Assembly: GCA_029891345.1 (NCBI GenBank) | Contig: CM057009.1 | Coordinates: 233,049,178-233,113,177, forward strand | DNA length: 64,000 nt | From: Dryococelus australis | Taxonomy: Eukaryota > Arthropoda > Insecta > Phasmatodea > Phasmatidae | Direction of reading: 5' to 3' | Part shown: positions 37,762 through 47,969 of the stretch, in pieces | How the letters are laid out: each line of letters opens with the position of its first letter | How positions within the stretch are numbered: position 1 is the stretch's first letter | The notes under the pieces: generated by a model | Databases searched by the model: none | Told to the model about the DNA's origin: nothing | The model's input: the letters and a program-made list of their open reading frames with translations, nothing else | Translations under genes and position numbers: made by a program

Positions 37762-38675
37762 AAGGGGCCTTATTCATAGTCAGAGCTTCGTCCAAGGATG
37801 ATCCTCCTCTGAGTTGGTCTGGGGTTAGTCTGGACTAACTATATCATATTCATAAACCCCCGATCAGAGTGAGACTAACTTAAGTCGAAAGATAATCGAA
37901 ATACACTGCAGCCAACTTTATCGCACATGCACATTACAAATTATTTGTCTCAAATATAACGTTAATTTTCCACTAATGACAAAATAGGAACTAGATGGCG
38001 CTAAACCCAATTTAACTTATTTAAAATAAACATTTTTCCTTTTCATATTGAACAGTTATTTACAATATGTGTTAGTCTGCACACGAACAAGCAAAATATG
38101 TTATATTGTGTGCTGAATTGAAAATAAAATTAGAAGTTTTGTCAATATACACATATCCTACAAAGTAATTTTGGAAGCAAAAGGTTGTATGGCAGGTCTC
38201 CACATTTATATGGATTTCATTATTTCCTTTCTGAAGTGATGTTCTCGATAGTATGCAGAGTATTTTCTGCCCAGCTCGTGTAAACAAACCACATTATTCA
38301 TAGTTTAATTTAGAATCTCTTTTACACTTGTCCACAATATTTTGCTAAGCGAGATTAGCAATTTAGTTATTTTTTACTACATGGTCACTATTTGTTTAAA
38401 CCTTTTTCGACTTATCATATATTGTAACATTATCTTTATTGTGATATTAAATGAGTATTGTAATACTAAATACATTAAAAGATGATATTTAAAAGTGGTC
38501 AAAATTGTATAATCCAGACAAGATTCGACCTCGTATACTTCTGCTTCAGCCCACAATGGTACTTTTTTTTAACCTTCATTTGACGTTGTGGCATTTCTGA
38601 CGTTGACGAAGCTCTAGTGAGACCGAATTGTTGACTAATTCCCAGTGCGACAATCAAACTGAGCATCCGCCACGT

Positions 38676-38747
38676 CGGAGGCACCGGGGCGCAAACCCGC
38701 GACCTTCAAACTACAGGTCGGCTACCCTACTCCTGAGCTATGAGGGC
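38676..38747 (-). pseudogene. tRNA-like module downstream of the 5S sequence
   Basis: On the minus strand, GCCCTCA is followed by A box TAGCTCAGGAG (38740-38730), an anticodon-arm region CGACCTGTAGTTTGAAGGTCG with GTA at the anticodon position, and a B-box-like GGTTTGCGCCC (38697-38687). The overall shape resembles tRNA-Tyr. The 3-prime acceptor strand does not pair with GCCCTCA and the T stem is reduced to four pairs, so it is not a functional tRNA. Confidence 0.6.
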
Positions 38748-38766
38748 AGGGCTACATAAAACTTGA

Positions 38767-38886
38767 ATGCCAACAGCACGCGGTGTTCCCAAGCGGTCAC
38801 CCATCTAAGTACTAACCGCGCCCGACCCTGTTTAATTTCGGTGATCAGACGAGAACCGGTGTTTTCAGGGTGGTATGGCCGTTGGC
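38767..38886 (-). rRNA. 5S rRNA-like sequence, full length
   Basis: The minus strand gives a 118-120-nt sequence starting GCCAACGGCCATACCACC and ending GCTGTTGGC. The ends pair over nine bases (GCCAACGGC with GCTGTTGGC, one G-T). Core signatures are all present: TCTCGTCTGATCACCGAA, box A region ATTAAACAGGGTCGGG, GGTTAGTACTTAGATGGG and box C region TGACCGCTTGGGAACACC. The helix usually formed by CGCTG and CAGCG in insects is here CCCTG and CAGGG, a paired change that keeps the helix. A TTTT run occurs about nine bases past the 3-prime end (near 38754-38760), a possible pol III stop. It may be a dispersed 5S gene or the head of a SINE. No tandem array is present in the window. Confidence 0.75.
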
Positions 38887-39432
38887 TACTGAGCTATCAC
38901 TACTGTCTACTTACCAATAAATACTTTACTGTATATATTCGCAAATATGGATTTGTACTAAAATTCACTATGAGAATATTAATATCATGTCTCCTAAGAA
39001 AATTAATCTGTTTTCAGAGAAGGCATTTGATTGAAACAAAAATAGGAAGGCATTGCTACAGCTACAATCACATGTGTTATTAAGCTTGTAAGGTATATTT
39101 CCTTTGAATTATTACTCACGGAACATTTAATTCATCGTCAGCATATTTTTGCATAGATTGACAAAATCGGCTTTAAACATAATTTTCATGTTTTGTAAAC
39201 TTTTATCTAGCTTTCACTGCCATGTAATATTAACATAGCTGGCAAATTTTATGTTCACCATGTTTCTTTTTGACCTTAATACTTCGTTAATCCTGGCCTC
39301 AGTACGGACTAAAAGTTAGCTGGTACTAAAGCAAGACTAGCAATAAAAATGCTCTCTGAAATACGAAAAATATTGGTAGGAGGATGATCATTCCTTAGTC
39401 CACACTAAAAACTACTACGAATGAGGCCCAAG

Positions 39433-42400
39433 AATTTTAACATGTTTTTAAAAATGCCACATTTCTTTGTAATAAATGGCAAGTTGGTGATAGATAACCA
39501 CTTCTGAATTTCTTGTGGAAAATAAATGAAAGTTTAAAAATAGGAGTGTCTTGGTCATGCAAGACCCTGTCAAAATGAGGGTTAGGTGAATTAATTTGTG
39601 ATTCAGGTTAAACATTTTGAATTGGGCTTTGATCATATATAGCCAGTAAATACTTTTTGTCATGAAATTGAGAATATACAAAAAATTTCTTTTCCAAGTT
39701 TGAAATATTTTTAATACCCCCACAAAGGCATAAAGTGCCCTTTTATGTTTTTAATAAGTTAATATGGGCTCAAAGTTTGTATAACAATTTGCATATCAGT
39801 GCCTGGATAGCATTTTTCGAAGAACATGTATTATAACAGATTCTCAAAGACGTATTTTTAATGGACAATTTTAGAAAACATTTAGTTTTTCGGAAGACTT
39901 ATCACTAAATATTTTTTATATCGTTAATGTTCTTTTCTCAAACCGAAATATTTTATACAATTCCATTGATGTTTTTCATACCAAGGAAAATAATAAAAAT
40001 ACACTGCACACTTCAAGTTTTTTTTTTTTACTTAGTTCAGCAAATATACCTGACTTAGTTGCAAAAAAACCATCTGCTTAGTTTTGGCATTTGCTGTTTG
40101 TTTACTTTTTGCTCAAACCACCATATTTTGGGTTTGTTTTTGGATTCGGCCTCGTCGTCTCCTTGGGTCAAGGAAGCAGCAAGGGTCTGAATTGTTAGAA
40201 TGTAATAAATAGTTGATACATCATTAATATAACTTTAAAACAATTAATAACTGATCTGAGTGTTGTAGAAGTGTTTATTGTGTTCTGCTGTATTTCACAG
40301 TAGTTTCTTGACCTGAAAAATTGTGAAATTTCACAAATATGCTGACCTAGAAAATGCACTGCTTACATGAAACTGAAGTTGGTATAAATTTTAAATCTGG
40401 AATAAACTTGAGCAAAATTTGAGTAACTGAATTTGTTATATTTGTGATGTTACGATTATGAGAGCTTAAATAAACATGTGTTTTATTTAGTATGTATGCG
40501 ATTCCTAAGAAGCCAATTTATGAACTGATACCTCAACAAATTGGTTTCTCTGCATTAACACAATAAAAATATCTTATACTGCATGTGAAACATGACTTGA
40601 GTGTTAGGAGTCTATTGACAGTGTTCTAATATCTGGCTGAATTGTTTAATTAGTATGAGCAATTTCCACAACTAACCTTCAAATATAGATGGAGGGGGGG
40701 GGGGGGGGGAAATTATATTCTGCATTAAATGTATTAGTGCAGTTTCGTGAAATATATTACCAATAGCCAGGTACTGTGTTGTTAGAATTCTGGTGAAATT
40801 TCACCCATATCAGTGACGGAATTAAAATTTTATAAGCAAAAAATGATCCTATTTTTGCAGTAAGCCTACTCAAAAGTTATAGTGTTACGTGCTTCAAAAA
40901 CTATGTGCATAGAGTAATAAATATTACTGTAAAAGTATGGTATAAAATTTCGGTCAATTTGGTTCAGCCAGTGAGTTTCACTGCAATTATTTTCATAACT
41001 CTTAGTGTAATTGCAACACCTGCCATTTTGCTTGTGTATAGTTATGTATTAAAATACTCATTTGCTGTATTGTAGGTAGTAACCGATACACAAGAAATAA
41101 GATTTAGTACTATTTTACTGAAAAGAAAAATTACGAACACACCACTTCAAAGCATTTAAACTCGCTAACAATTTTCCCTTATTCTACTCCTAAATGGTAA
41201 TCATAATTTTTAGGTAATAAATGATGGGTTTAAATATCTTGTCTTCTGTCTAAAGGGATAAATTCAGTATATCATCTGAAAGTGTGCCTCTCTCATGAGT
41301 ATGACGTGTAAAACAGACGAGCATTCCAGCTATTCAAAACTTTTCAAAACGAATGTTTGGGACGGCTTGCCTCTTTTTATAAACAGAAATATTCATGTTC
41401 AGCTCTTCTGCTATTCTGTCGACAGCTTTTTAGGACCTCAGAAGGGTTGACCATATTTACAGGCATTTAATTTATATCTAAACAGACAAAAACTAAAATA
41501 TAATCATCAGCGAATATTCACAAACAAACATTACTTAGATAAATAAACATGCACATGTTTATAATGTTTATTACAATAGTTATTATTTTTGTTTTTTTAT
41601 TTAATGAATATGCTGTGGAAATCTGAACAGCTAATGTAAACACCAGCTGAAAAGTCACACGATAATGTTTGTTATTACATGTGGAAAGATGCACAACCAA
41701 CAGGCTAAAAGTAAAAGATTAGCTAGGCTTTCAAAAGTGATTACAGTGAACAGCCTATAGCAGCTGGGTATTGTACGGTTTCCAAAAGAACAAATTTATT
41801 CAAAACAGAGTACTGGTGAGCGTGACTAATCATATGTGATCTACAGTAGACTATCTTAGATTATATCTCTCATGCCACCTTAAGAGGATGTTATATCATT
41901 TTTATCATCCACACAATTGATTTTACTATACAACCAGAGTGACATCTGAGTGGAGGCACTACATACAGATGTGGAAAACTACAAGTGATGAAGGAACCTG
42001 TGCAAATTGATAACGTACAGAACTTTTATACACAGACAGTAACAAATCCTTGTTTGTCACGTAACTATAATAATAAAATCATTAACTGACCATCACATAA
42101 TTGCTCAAAAATCTTAAAACAGAAGATTGCTGAGCATTTTGTGCTGTATGTATATGGTTTCAAAAACAGATGTTCTTTAACTAAAAAGTATAAAGTGCAA
42201 AAAACAAGGCATGATGTGAATGAATGCTTGTATAGCCAACTCCTAGATCCCCTATTCTAAAGTAAACTCTGGATCCTTAAGCTTGATGAACTTAACCTGC
42301 TCATTACACTCCAAAAATATGCATGTCAAGAACATGCACGAATTATCTTGTGGATTTATGTGATAATTTTTCATATAATTACAAATGTCCCTCAGAGCAG

Positions 42401-42751
42401 CAGCCATTCTGCAACCAACTTATTTTCAGTGCAACTCTCTGAGAAATTAATATTATACACAAAGCATTTAATTATAGACTTTTTAAAAAATGTACGAGTA
42501 AGAACACATTTTCAAGAACAAATACATTGATATGACTTGTATATGGGAGACTAGAGAAATAAGCTATAAGTTTATACAATAGTTACAAAAAAATTAAATT
42601 AACCTGCTTTTGATGCCTTCAAAATAAAAATAACCCCACACCTACTCCCATATAATCAATATTATGCTCCTTGATTCAGTTTATAACCAAAATTCACCAT
42701 AAATATTATGGACTGAACTTGAAATTTACTGCGGTTTCAAGACATTTATAT
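39433..42751. other. AT-rich stretch; likely 3-prime side of the ERp29 locus
   Basis: No coding domain is recognised. A G tract of about 17 bases lies near 40692-40709. The lower part, from about 42751 downward, would contain the ERp29 3-prime UTR on the minus strand. I could not fix its poly(A) site; an ATTAAA variant lies near 42461-42467 on that strand. Confidence 0.4.
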
Positions 42752-43375
42752 TTACAATTCTTCATGCTGAAATGATCGTAAAATGTTAAGTCTTTGTTGC
42801 ATTCCTCCTCTCTTCTCTTCACTGATTTTGCTTTTTATGATCTTCTCAAGACGTTTTAATTCATTTCCTATAAAATCATTACCTTTGTCAAGTACTCTAT
42901 GCATGGTCTTTACATACATCTCTGCTGTCTTTTTTTCTACTTCACCAGAAATATTGGCCCACATTTTTTCTGCCTTCTGCCAAATAGATTTTCTTTCGTT
43001 ATCATCTGATGTCATGAACTGCAAAGCCAAATTATCAAATTCATTGAGACACCCTGGAAGCCTTATGCGAATACCACTTTTTGAAAGGATGAATTTCTTT
43101 AGATTATCTTCAGTAAAGTCTGGATTTATAAAAGTATGTGGATTTTCGCCAGCAACAAAGAGTTTCACAACAGGAAAATCATCCTTCTTTAAACTGAATC
43201 GCGCAGCAAGATCAGTATTTTCCTTCTCTCCATAATCTTTTACTCCAACTTCAGCAAAGAGAAGATCTGATATAGTACTTGCTGATTCAGCTACATTTGC
43301 ATATTCATCATGTTTAGCTCCATATGGATATGCAACATCAAATTTAACAACTGCAGCCTTGAATTTTGGTATTAC
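42752..43375 (-). CDS. ERp29 (windbeutel-like), last coding exon
   Basis: ERp29 is a soluble ER-lumen chaperone with a redox-inactive thioredoxin fold; in Drosophila, windbeutel is needed for ER exit of Pipe. The exon encodes 207 residues from VIPKFKAAVVKFD to the stop at 42754-42752. Residues 1-110 form the thioredoxin-like domain without a CxxC motif, including the family YPYG and a VGVKDYGEKEN stretch. Residues from about 115 form the helical C-terminal ERp29 domain, with PGCLNEFD carrying the conserved Cys and a QRLNILRSF motif. The protein ends HEEL, an ER retrieval signal of the KDEL type. The acceptor TTTTTCAG ends at 43376, so upstream in-frame sequence to 43486 is intron. The exon with signal peptide and about 50 residues was not found. 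The frame has no stops and looks functional. Confidence 0.92.
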   Translation of the reverse strand, partial: VIPKFKAAVVKFDVAYPYGAKHDEYANVAESASTISDLLFAEVGVKDYGEKENTDLAARFSLKKDDFPVVKLFVAGENPHTFINPDFTEDNLKKFILSKSGIRIRLPGCLNEFDNLALQFMTSDDNERKSIWQKAEKMWANISGEVEKKTAEMYVKTMHRVLDKGNDFIGNELKRLEKIIKSKISEEKRGGMQQRLNILRSFQHEEL

Positions 43376-44011
43376 CTGAAAAAGTACAATTATATTTATT
43401 ACAGGAAATACTAGACAGTTTGCACAATATGCAACTACTCTGATACATGAACTTAAGCATATATTATAAATTAAGTAAATTATCAACTATCATTACCCAA
43501 ATTTTATATAAACCAAAAAAAGAACACAAAAGAAAGTTTTTTCCAAACCAATTCATGTGGTCCATAGAAAAGAGGCTTTTTTTGATGGCATACTGAATTT
43601 TTGCATTTTTTAAACTGTGTAAACTTGTTAGCATATTTCTTGTAAAATTCTCAAACAAAAACTAATGTTCTTAGAACTTTCTAAGCCATGTTTATCCTTG
43701 AACATTGAATTTACGAATACTTGAATATGGAATTTCTGTATAAATTTCAGAATTGACAAAAAAAATTAAAATTTTATGTTGAGTAATAGGATTAATTCTT
43801 TAAAGAACTATATTAATCCTGCTACAAAGTCACATTAGGTTTTTATAAATCTTAGTAATGCGAATTGTGTGCACGTACGTGTATGCATGTACACATGCAT
43901 GTATATGTGCACACACACACCACACACCGAGTGCTGTATTTTCCCACAAGAACAATATTAAATCCAGTGGTTAAGTTCCTGTACACTTCAAAGTAACAAT
44001 ACCTTATGATA
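43376..44011 (-). other. Intron upstream of the ERp29 last exon
   Basis: A pyrimidine-rich acceptor precedes the exon. A complex TG/CA microsatellite with ATGCATGTACAC-type palindromes lies at about 43862-43930. No upstream ERp29 exon is recognisable here, so the intron continues past the Tc1 element, which would then be intronic. Confidence 0.5.
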
Positions 44012-45283
44012 TACACTGCTGGACATTGAAATCACTACAGCTATAATGTGTCATCCATTTACAATAAAATCAAGACTACATAAAGTACAAATGGAGCGAT
44101 GTAATACTTAAAAAGCTTTATACAATAGACAAGAAAGGCAGAAGTCTGCATGTTAGGGGGCAGATCAATATGCCATAGCATCATGCTCATGAAGAAAATC
44201 ACCACCCAGAAAAGTTGTAAGGTAGGAATGCATGAAACTGGATGTTGGCTCATCATATAGCCATTCATCATGGCCAGGCAGTCACGATAATAACACAATG
44301 TGTGCAGGTGTGGATATGTACAGGTTGTACATTATGTAGTGTAGGTACTGGTCCTGCAAAATGCACTACACATAGAGAAGATAGTCATTTCTGCTGACGT
44401 GAAGTAGGAGAACATAAAACCACATCCAGACAGTTCCTGCAGTCTGTGAGGCCTGCACTGCATTTGTTGTTTCAATAAAAACCATTTATCACTGTTTGAA
44501 TGAGGTTGGCATACAGGCATCACATCTACTGCTCCATTTGCCTTTGACTGCTTGGGATTGTGTGCCATGCCATCAAGGGTGTCATGAATTTCAATAATAA
44601 ACAGAGGAATGGTGACAAATTGTTTTTAAACAAGTCCTGCTTCAATCTTAATGCAGGTGATGATCGCAGCAGGAGTTGGCACTACAGTGGGAAATGCAAC
44701 GAGATCATGTTCTGATCACCAGGTGTTATGGTATGGGGTACCATCAGATATAACTCTCGGTTATGTCTTGTTGAAGATGCAGGGACAGCACAGTGATGTG
44801 TTAGTAAGGTTCTGCAAACCAATTTGCTGACATTTATGTGCAGAATACCCAATGATATAATGCAGCAAGATAATGCTAGTTCCCATACAGCTTTCATCAC
44901 CCAACATGTTCTAAAAGATGTGGACACCATTCCTTGACCTGCCAATCTCCAGATTCGTCCCCTATTGAACATGTATTGGATATGATGGGGCGACATTTGC
45001 ATCATCAATACGTGTGAAATTACAGGAAGCATGGTGGGATGTACCTCAGAACACTATCTGCTATTTGTATATTAAATGCCTTATCACATAGCTGCCTGCA
45101 CAGTCACAGAGGAAGCTCTAACTCACATTGAACACCTGCTTTGCGTATGATAAATAATGAGACCTCTATGCATGAAAGACTAATCACTACTCATTTAATG
45201 ATCATTATCTCTCAGCCTGAGGCAGTTTAATAACATTTCACATAAGGTAAGAATGTGTAGCAAATTCCATGTCCAGCAATGTA
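44012..45283. mobile_element. Tc1-like element with both ends
   Basis: The element at 44014-45281 (1268 bp) is flanked by TA at 44012-44013 and 45282-45283. The terminal inverted repeats begin CACTGCTGGACATTGAAATC on the left, and the right-end complement begins CATTGCTGGACATGGAATTT. Length, TA duplication and coding remnant all fit the Tc1 family. Confidence 0.88.
44640..45160 (+). pseudogene. Tc1-like transposase remnant
   Basis: The C-terminal half of a DDE transposase is visible: VMVWGTIRYNS (near 44727-44760), then QQDNASSHTAFITQH with the second catalytic Asp (near 44865-44910), followed by LKDVDTIP and a decayed region where SPDxxPIEH is expected (near 44950-44970). Stops and frame changes occur throughout. 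The N-terminal DNA-binding part is not readable. Minus-strand frames in this region are antisense. Confidence 0.8.
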
Positions 45284-46769
45284 TTTTGTAAACTTTACAT
45301 TTTGAAGAAAGTGGAGATATAATTTATTGCAGACAAACCGAAAGAAATCTTAATTTTTCATGATTCTGTAATGACTATGTTGCACAGACAGTTAACACAT
45401 GCCAAGTAATGTGTGTGTTTGTCACACTGAATATTTATTTTAATGTACATAATCTTTTGCATATTTTTGCCTACCATTTAATCATTTTTCTTTATTTTTA
45501 TGTTATGGTAGTATTTTATTCACGTAATTTTCATTTCAAAGCAGAATTCATTCTGTCATATGTGTTTCCCATTTTACATTATGTTAAGTTTCTGGCCACA
45601 TATTTATGTATGTATACTTCTTGTTTTCTATAGTATTATGTATATGTTTTGCAGTCACGAACTCTTATGTGTTTTTCAACATTCAATCTGTTATAGTAGC
45701 ATTTTTAAGAGTTTTTGAATAAGCGCCTTGCCATTGACTGAGAGTGTGGAATGTTCTAGAAGCTGAGAGCTATGCCAAGCTTAGCATATGTAACACATTC
45801 ACTTCCATCCATATTGAACCGGCAAGTAGACGGTAGGATGCACACCCAAGTGGGTTGTAGCAAAAGGATTTTAAGGTAAATTAGGGTAGTCCGAGTTCGC
45901 TCCCTAAGAGTATGCCACTGAAGAGAAAGAGAAGTTAAATAAATAATTTGAGACCTGATTTGTGCCCTTCCTCCATGTAGCTTCAGGTAGTTAGCTACCT
46001 GAAGCTGCATGTGCCTCAGGTGATGCCCCGTCTCCGTTCTACACATTAAGAACTTCTAGAATTACAACAATGAGAGGACACCAGATACAAATTTTCACCT
46101 TAATAATGTCTCCCCTTTGAAACTGTATTTGAATTGACTGCCATTATCTCCAAAACATGTCCACCATCTTTGCACATGTAAAGCTAGCTACTTTCCTACA
46201 GTTTACTATGGAAACCCTGTAAGAGTCAGTGTTTTGCCGAGAGTTATTCAGACATAATTTGTTTTATTTTTAAACAATTTGTTACAAACATTTTCAACAA
46301 TAACAGTGATTTTTCAACACACTTTAAACCTGTAACCGTCAATCACAAGGGCGCTAACGTGATTCGTGGCTGCTACCTAAAACAAGTATTTCATCGTCAC
46401 CTTAGATCATTCCAATTCTGCAACTGCCATATTTCCGTGCAACTTCTTTCATAATGGAACAGAGTATTTTGAAACAGCATTAAATATTTGCATTTTAAAT
46501 TGATTTTCATAGTGCTGTCTAACTGATTGAAACAGTAGCATACCCTACCCTCTCCTGCACTATTTTGTATATAATGAATGGTTTTCATATATGTCTTCCA
46601 GAAATGGCTCCAGTTTAATGTACAAAAACTACACAAACCGGTAAGTTCATAAAAGTGTGTGTGTCTACTAAGTTCCAGCAAGGATGAAACCGGGCCTTAA
46701 TAGTCCATTGGCCTGGAGGAAATTAGTCACCGAGATCAATTCACTGTTTGGTTCTTGATTTAGTAGCTT
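45284..46769. other. No supported gene; contains a strong hairpin
   Basis: AT-rich, with a moderately GC-rich patch at about 45720-46050 that includes the hairpin at 45974-46011. No coding domain is recognised. Confidence 0.4.
45974..46011. repeat. 17-bp hairpin with TTAG loop
   Basis: Arms 45974-45990 and 45995-46011 pair over 17 positions: 12 exact base pairs next to the loop (AGCTTCAGGTAG and its complement), one T-G, then CATG with CATG. The loop is the four bases TTAG. Flanks do not extend the pairing. Confidence 0.8.
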
Positions 46770-47968
46770 ATGTGGTTAGATATAAGTGGTTGTGTAAGCT
46801 GGTTTTATTGCACGCACGTTAAGTTTAGTACAGCATTAAATGGCAAGACCTGCACAGCTAGGAGGCACGCTCTACTCAGAAACGATGAACAGGAGCTACA
46901 GCTGGTGCAAGTTCATGGTCCTCATCACAAAAACGTGCCCAAGTATTATTTTCACACAAATTGTCCCCAGACCTCTAAATCACACTGCAACCCGATTGTT
47001 GATATTTTATTCATGTATATTTAGGTGGGATGTATGTGTGCTGAGGCAGCGAGCACAAAATATTTCTAGTGACTTAGACATTATTTACATATGTTCCTTG
47101 TCTCACAGTCCTATTACTACATCATTTCTGGCTTGCCCAATGTGGGGCTCAAAGAACGTAAAATAGTTCACTATTTCAGGTAACACTAATAAGTGGAAGA
47201 CAACACATGCCCTATAATTGAAGGTCAACACTATCAACTACTGTATTTTCGAATACACTACAGAGATAGAAGAGACAACTGAAATGACACAGTCAAAAAC
47301 ACACAGAATGTCACTAACACAGAGTTAATCAAGCTGGACACAGCTACGAGAACATCACAACAGACAAACCCGTTTGCTAATACACAAACAAATAGTCAAG
47401 AGGCGATTTTGCAAACGTTTATGCTTCAAATGACTACAATGATAGAGGAAATTTGACGCACAGTTAGTGCGCATGGGCAAACAAACAGCACACCTAGAGA
47501 AGATAATACACGTGAATAGGAAGAGAATGAAGCAAATCATGGATATTTCATTTAAAAGCAAAAGTGTACATTCAGGCTATACGAATACAACCGCTTCACC
47601 GCCCGTCTCAATAGATCAAGTTGTTTGTAGGGTTGACAACACAGCTAGTCAGCCTACCGTACCTATCAGTACGGTACACCCCACCCTTCGAAGGATCAAA
47701 CACAGATGGCGACAAATGTGTTTGAGATGACAAAGCTCCGCCCCTGTACCTAGGCAACTGGCAACAGTTAACAGATCTCCTTCCCACAGGACCTATATTT
47801 GAATTGACTACTATTCCAGTACTAAATACAGAATTGGAATTCACCAAAGAGGAAGTCAGTGTTACAGCATCGCAAATGCCCAACACATTTCCAGAGTCTG
47901 CTGGCATTTTTCAATGCGAAAATTCCTCAAAGGGGGTCCAAGATGGCCTGTCACATGGGGCCATCATA
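46770..47968 (+). pseudogene. Possible LTR-element 5-prime end: PBS-like site and leader
   Basis: TGGCTTGCCCAATGTGGGGC near 47129-47148 resembles a primer-binding site of the TGGCGCCCAACGTGGGGC type found just after gypsy 5-prime LTRs. Downstream, at 47380-47460, a frame reads TNSQEAILQTFMLQMTTM, compatible with a gag-like coiled segment, but no zinc knuckle follows. The LTR border upstream was not found. This is suggestive only. Confidence 0.35.
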
Positions 47969-47969
47969 G

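Larger units (their letters stand above)
38563..38886 (-). mobile_element. Composite 5S rRNA-tRNA SINE-like unit
   Basis: Reading the minus strand, a full-length 5S rRNA sequence (38886-38767) is followed after about 20 bases by a tRNA-like module (38747-38676), about 100 bases of unrelated body, and an A8 tract (38570-38563). This head-body-tail order is that of a SINE with a pol III promoter. Another A-box-like TAGCTCAGTAG overlaps the 5S start (38896-38886), and a B-box-like GGTCGAATC lies past the A tract (38530-38522). It sits inside the DNA transposon at 37762-39432. Target duplications were not identified. Confidence 0.55.
37762..39432. mobile_element. Non-autonomous DNA transposon with 3-bp target duplication
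   Basis: The ends match in inverted orientation: GGGCCTTATTCATAGT from 37765 and the complement GGGCCTCATTCGTAGT ending at 39429. They are flanked by AAG at 37762-37764 and 39430-39432. Both ends carry subterminal GGACTAA/TTAGTCC motifs and a TGATC-ATCCTCCT patch. A 3-bp duplication and such termini suggest a PIF/Harbinger-like family, though the duplication is not the usual TWA. No transposase is inside. The interior holds the 5S-tRNA composite at 38563-38886. Confidence 0.65.

Noticed and set aside
38676-38747. Functional tRNA-Tyr gene
   Set aside because: The acceptor strands do not pair and the T stem is short, although A box, GTA position and B-box-like sequence are present.
42752-43235. 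150-residue plus-strand frame (42783-43235)
   Set aside because: It is antisense to the ERp29 exon.
43376-43486. Open frame extending the ERp29 exon upstream to a Met
   Set aside because: A good splice acceptor lies at 43376-43377 and protein similarity begins exactly after it, so the extension is intron.
44332-44568. 78-residue minus-strand frame
   Set aside because: It is antisense to the Tc1 transposase remnant.
47608-47907. 99-residue minus-strand frame as gag
   Set aside because: No zinc knuckle or gag motif, and the stronger signal nearby is on the plus strand.
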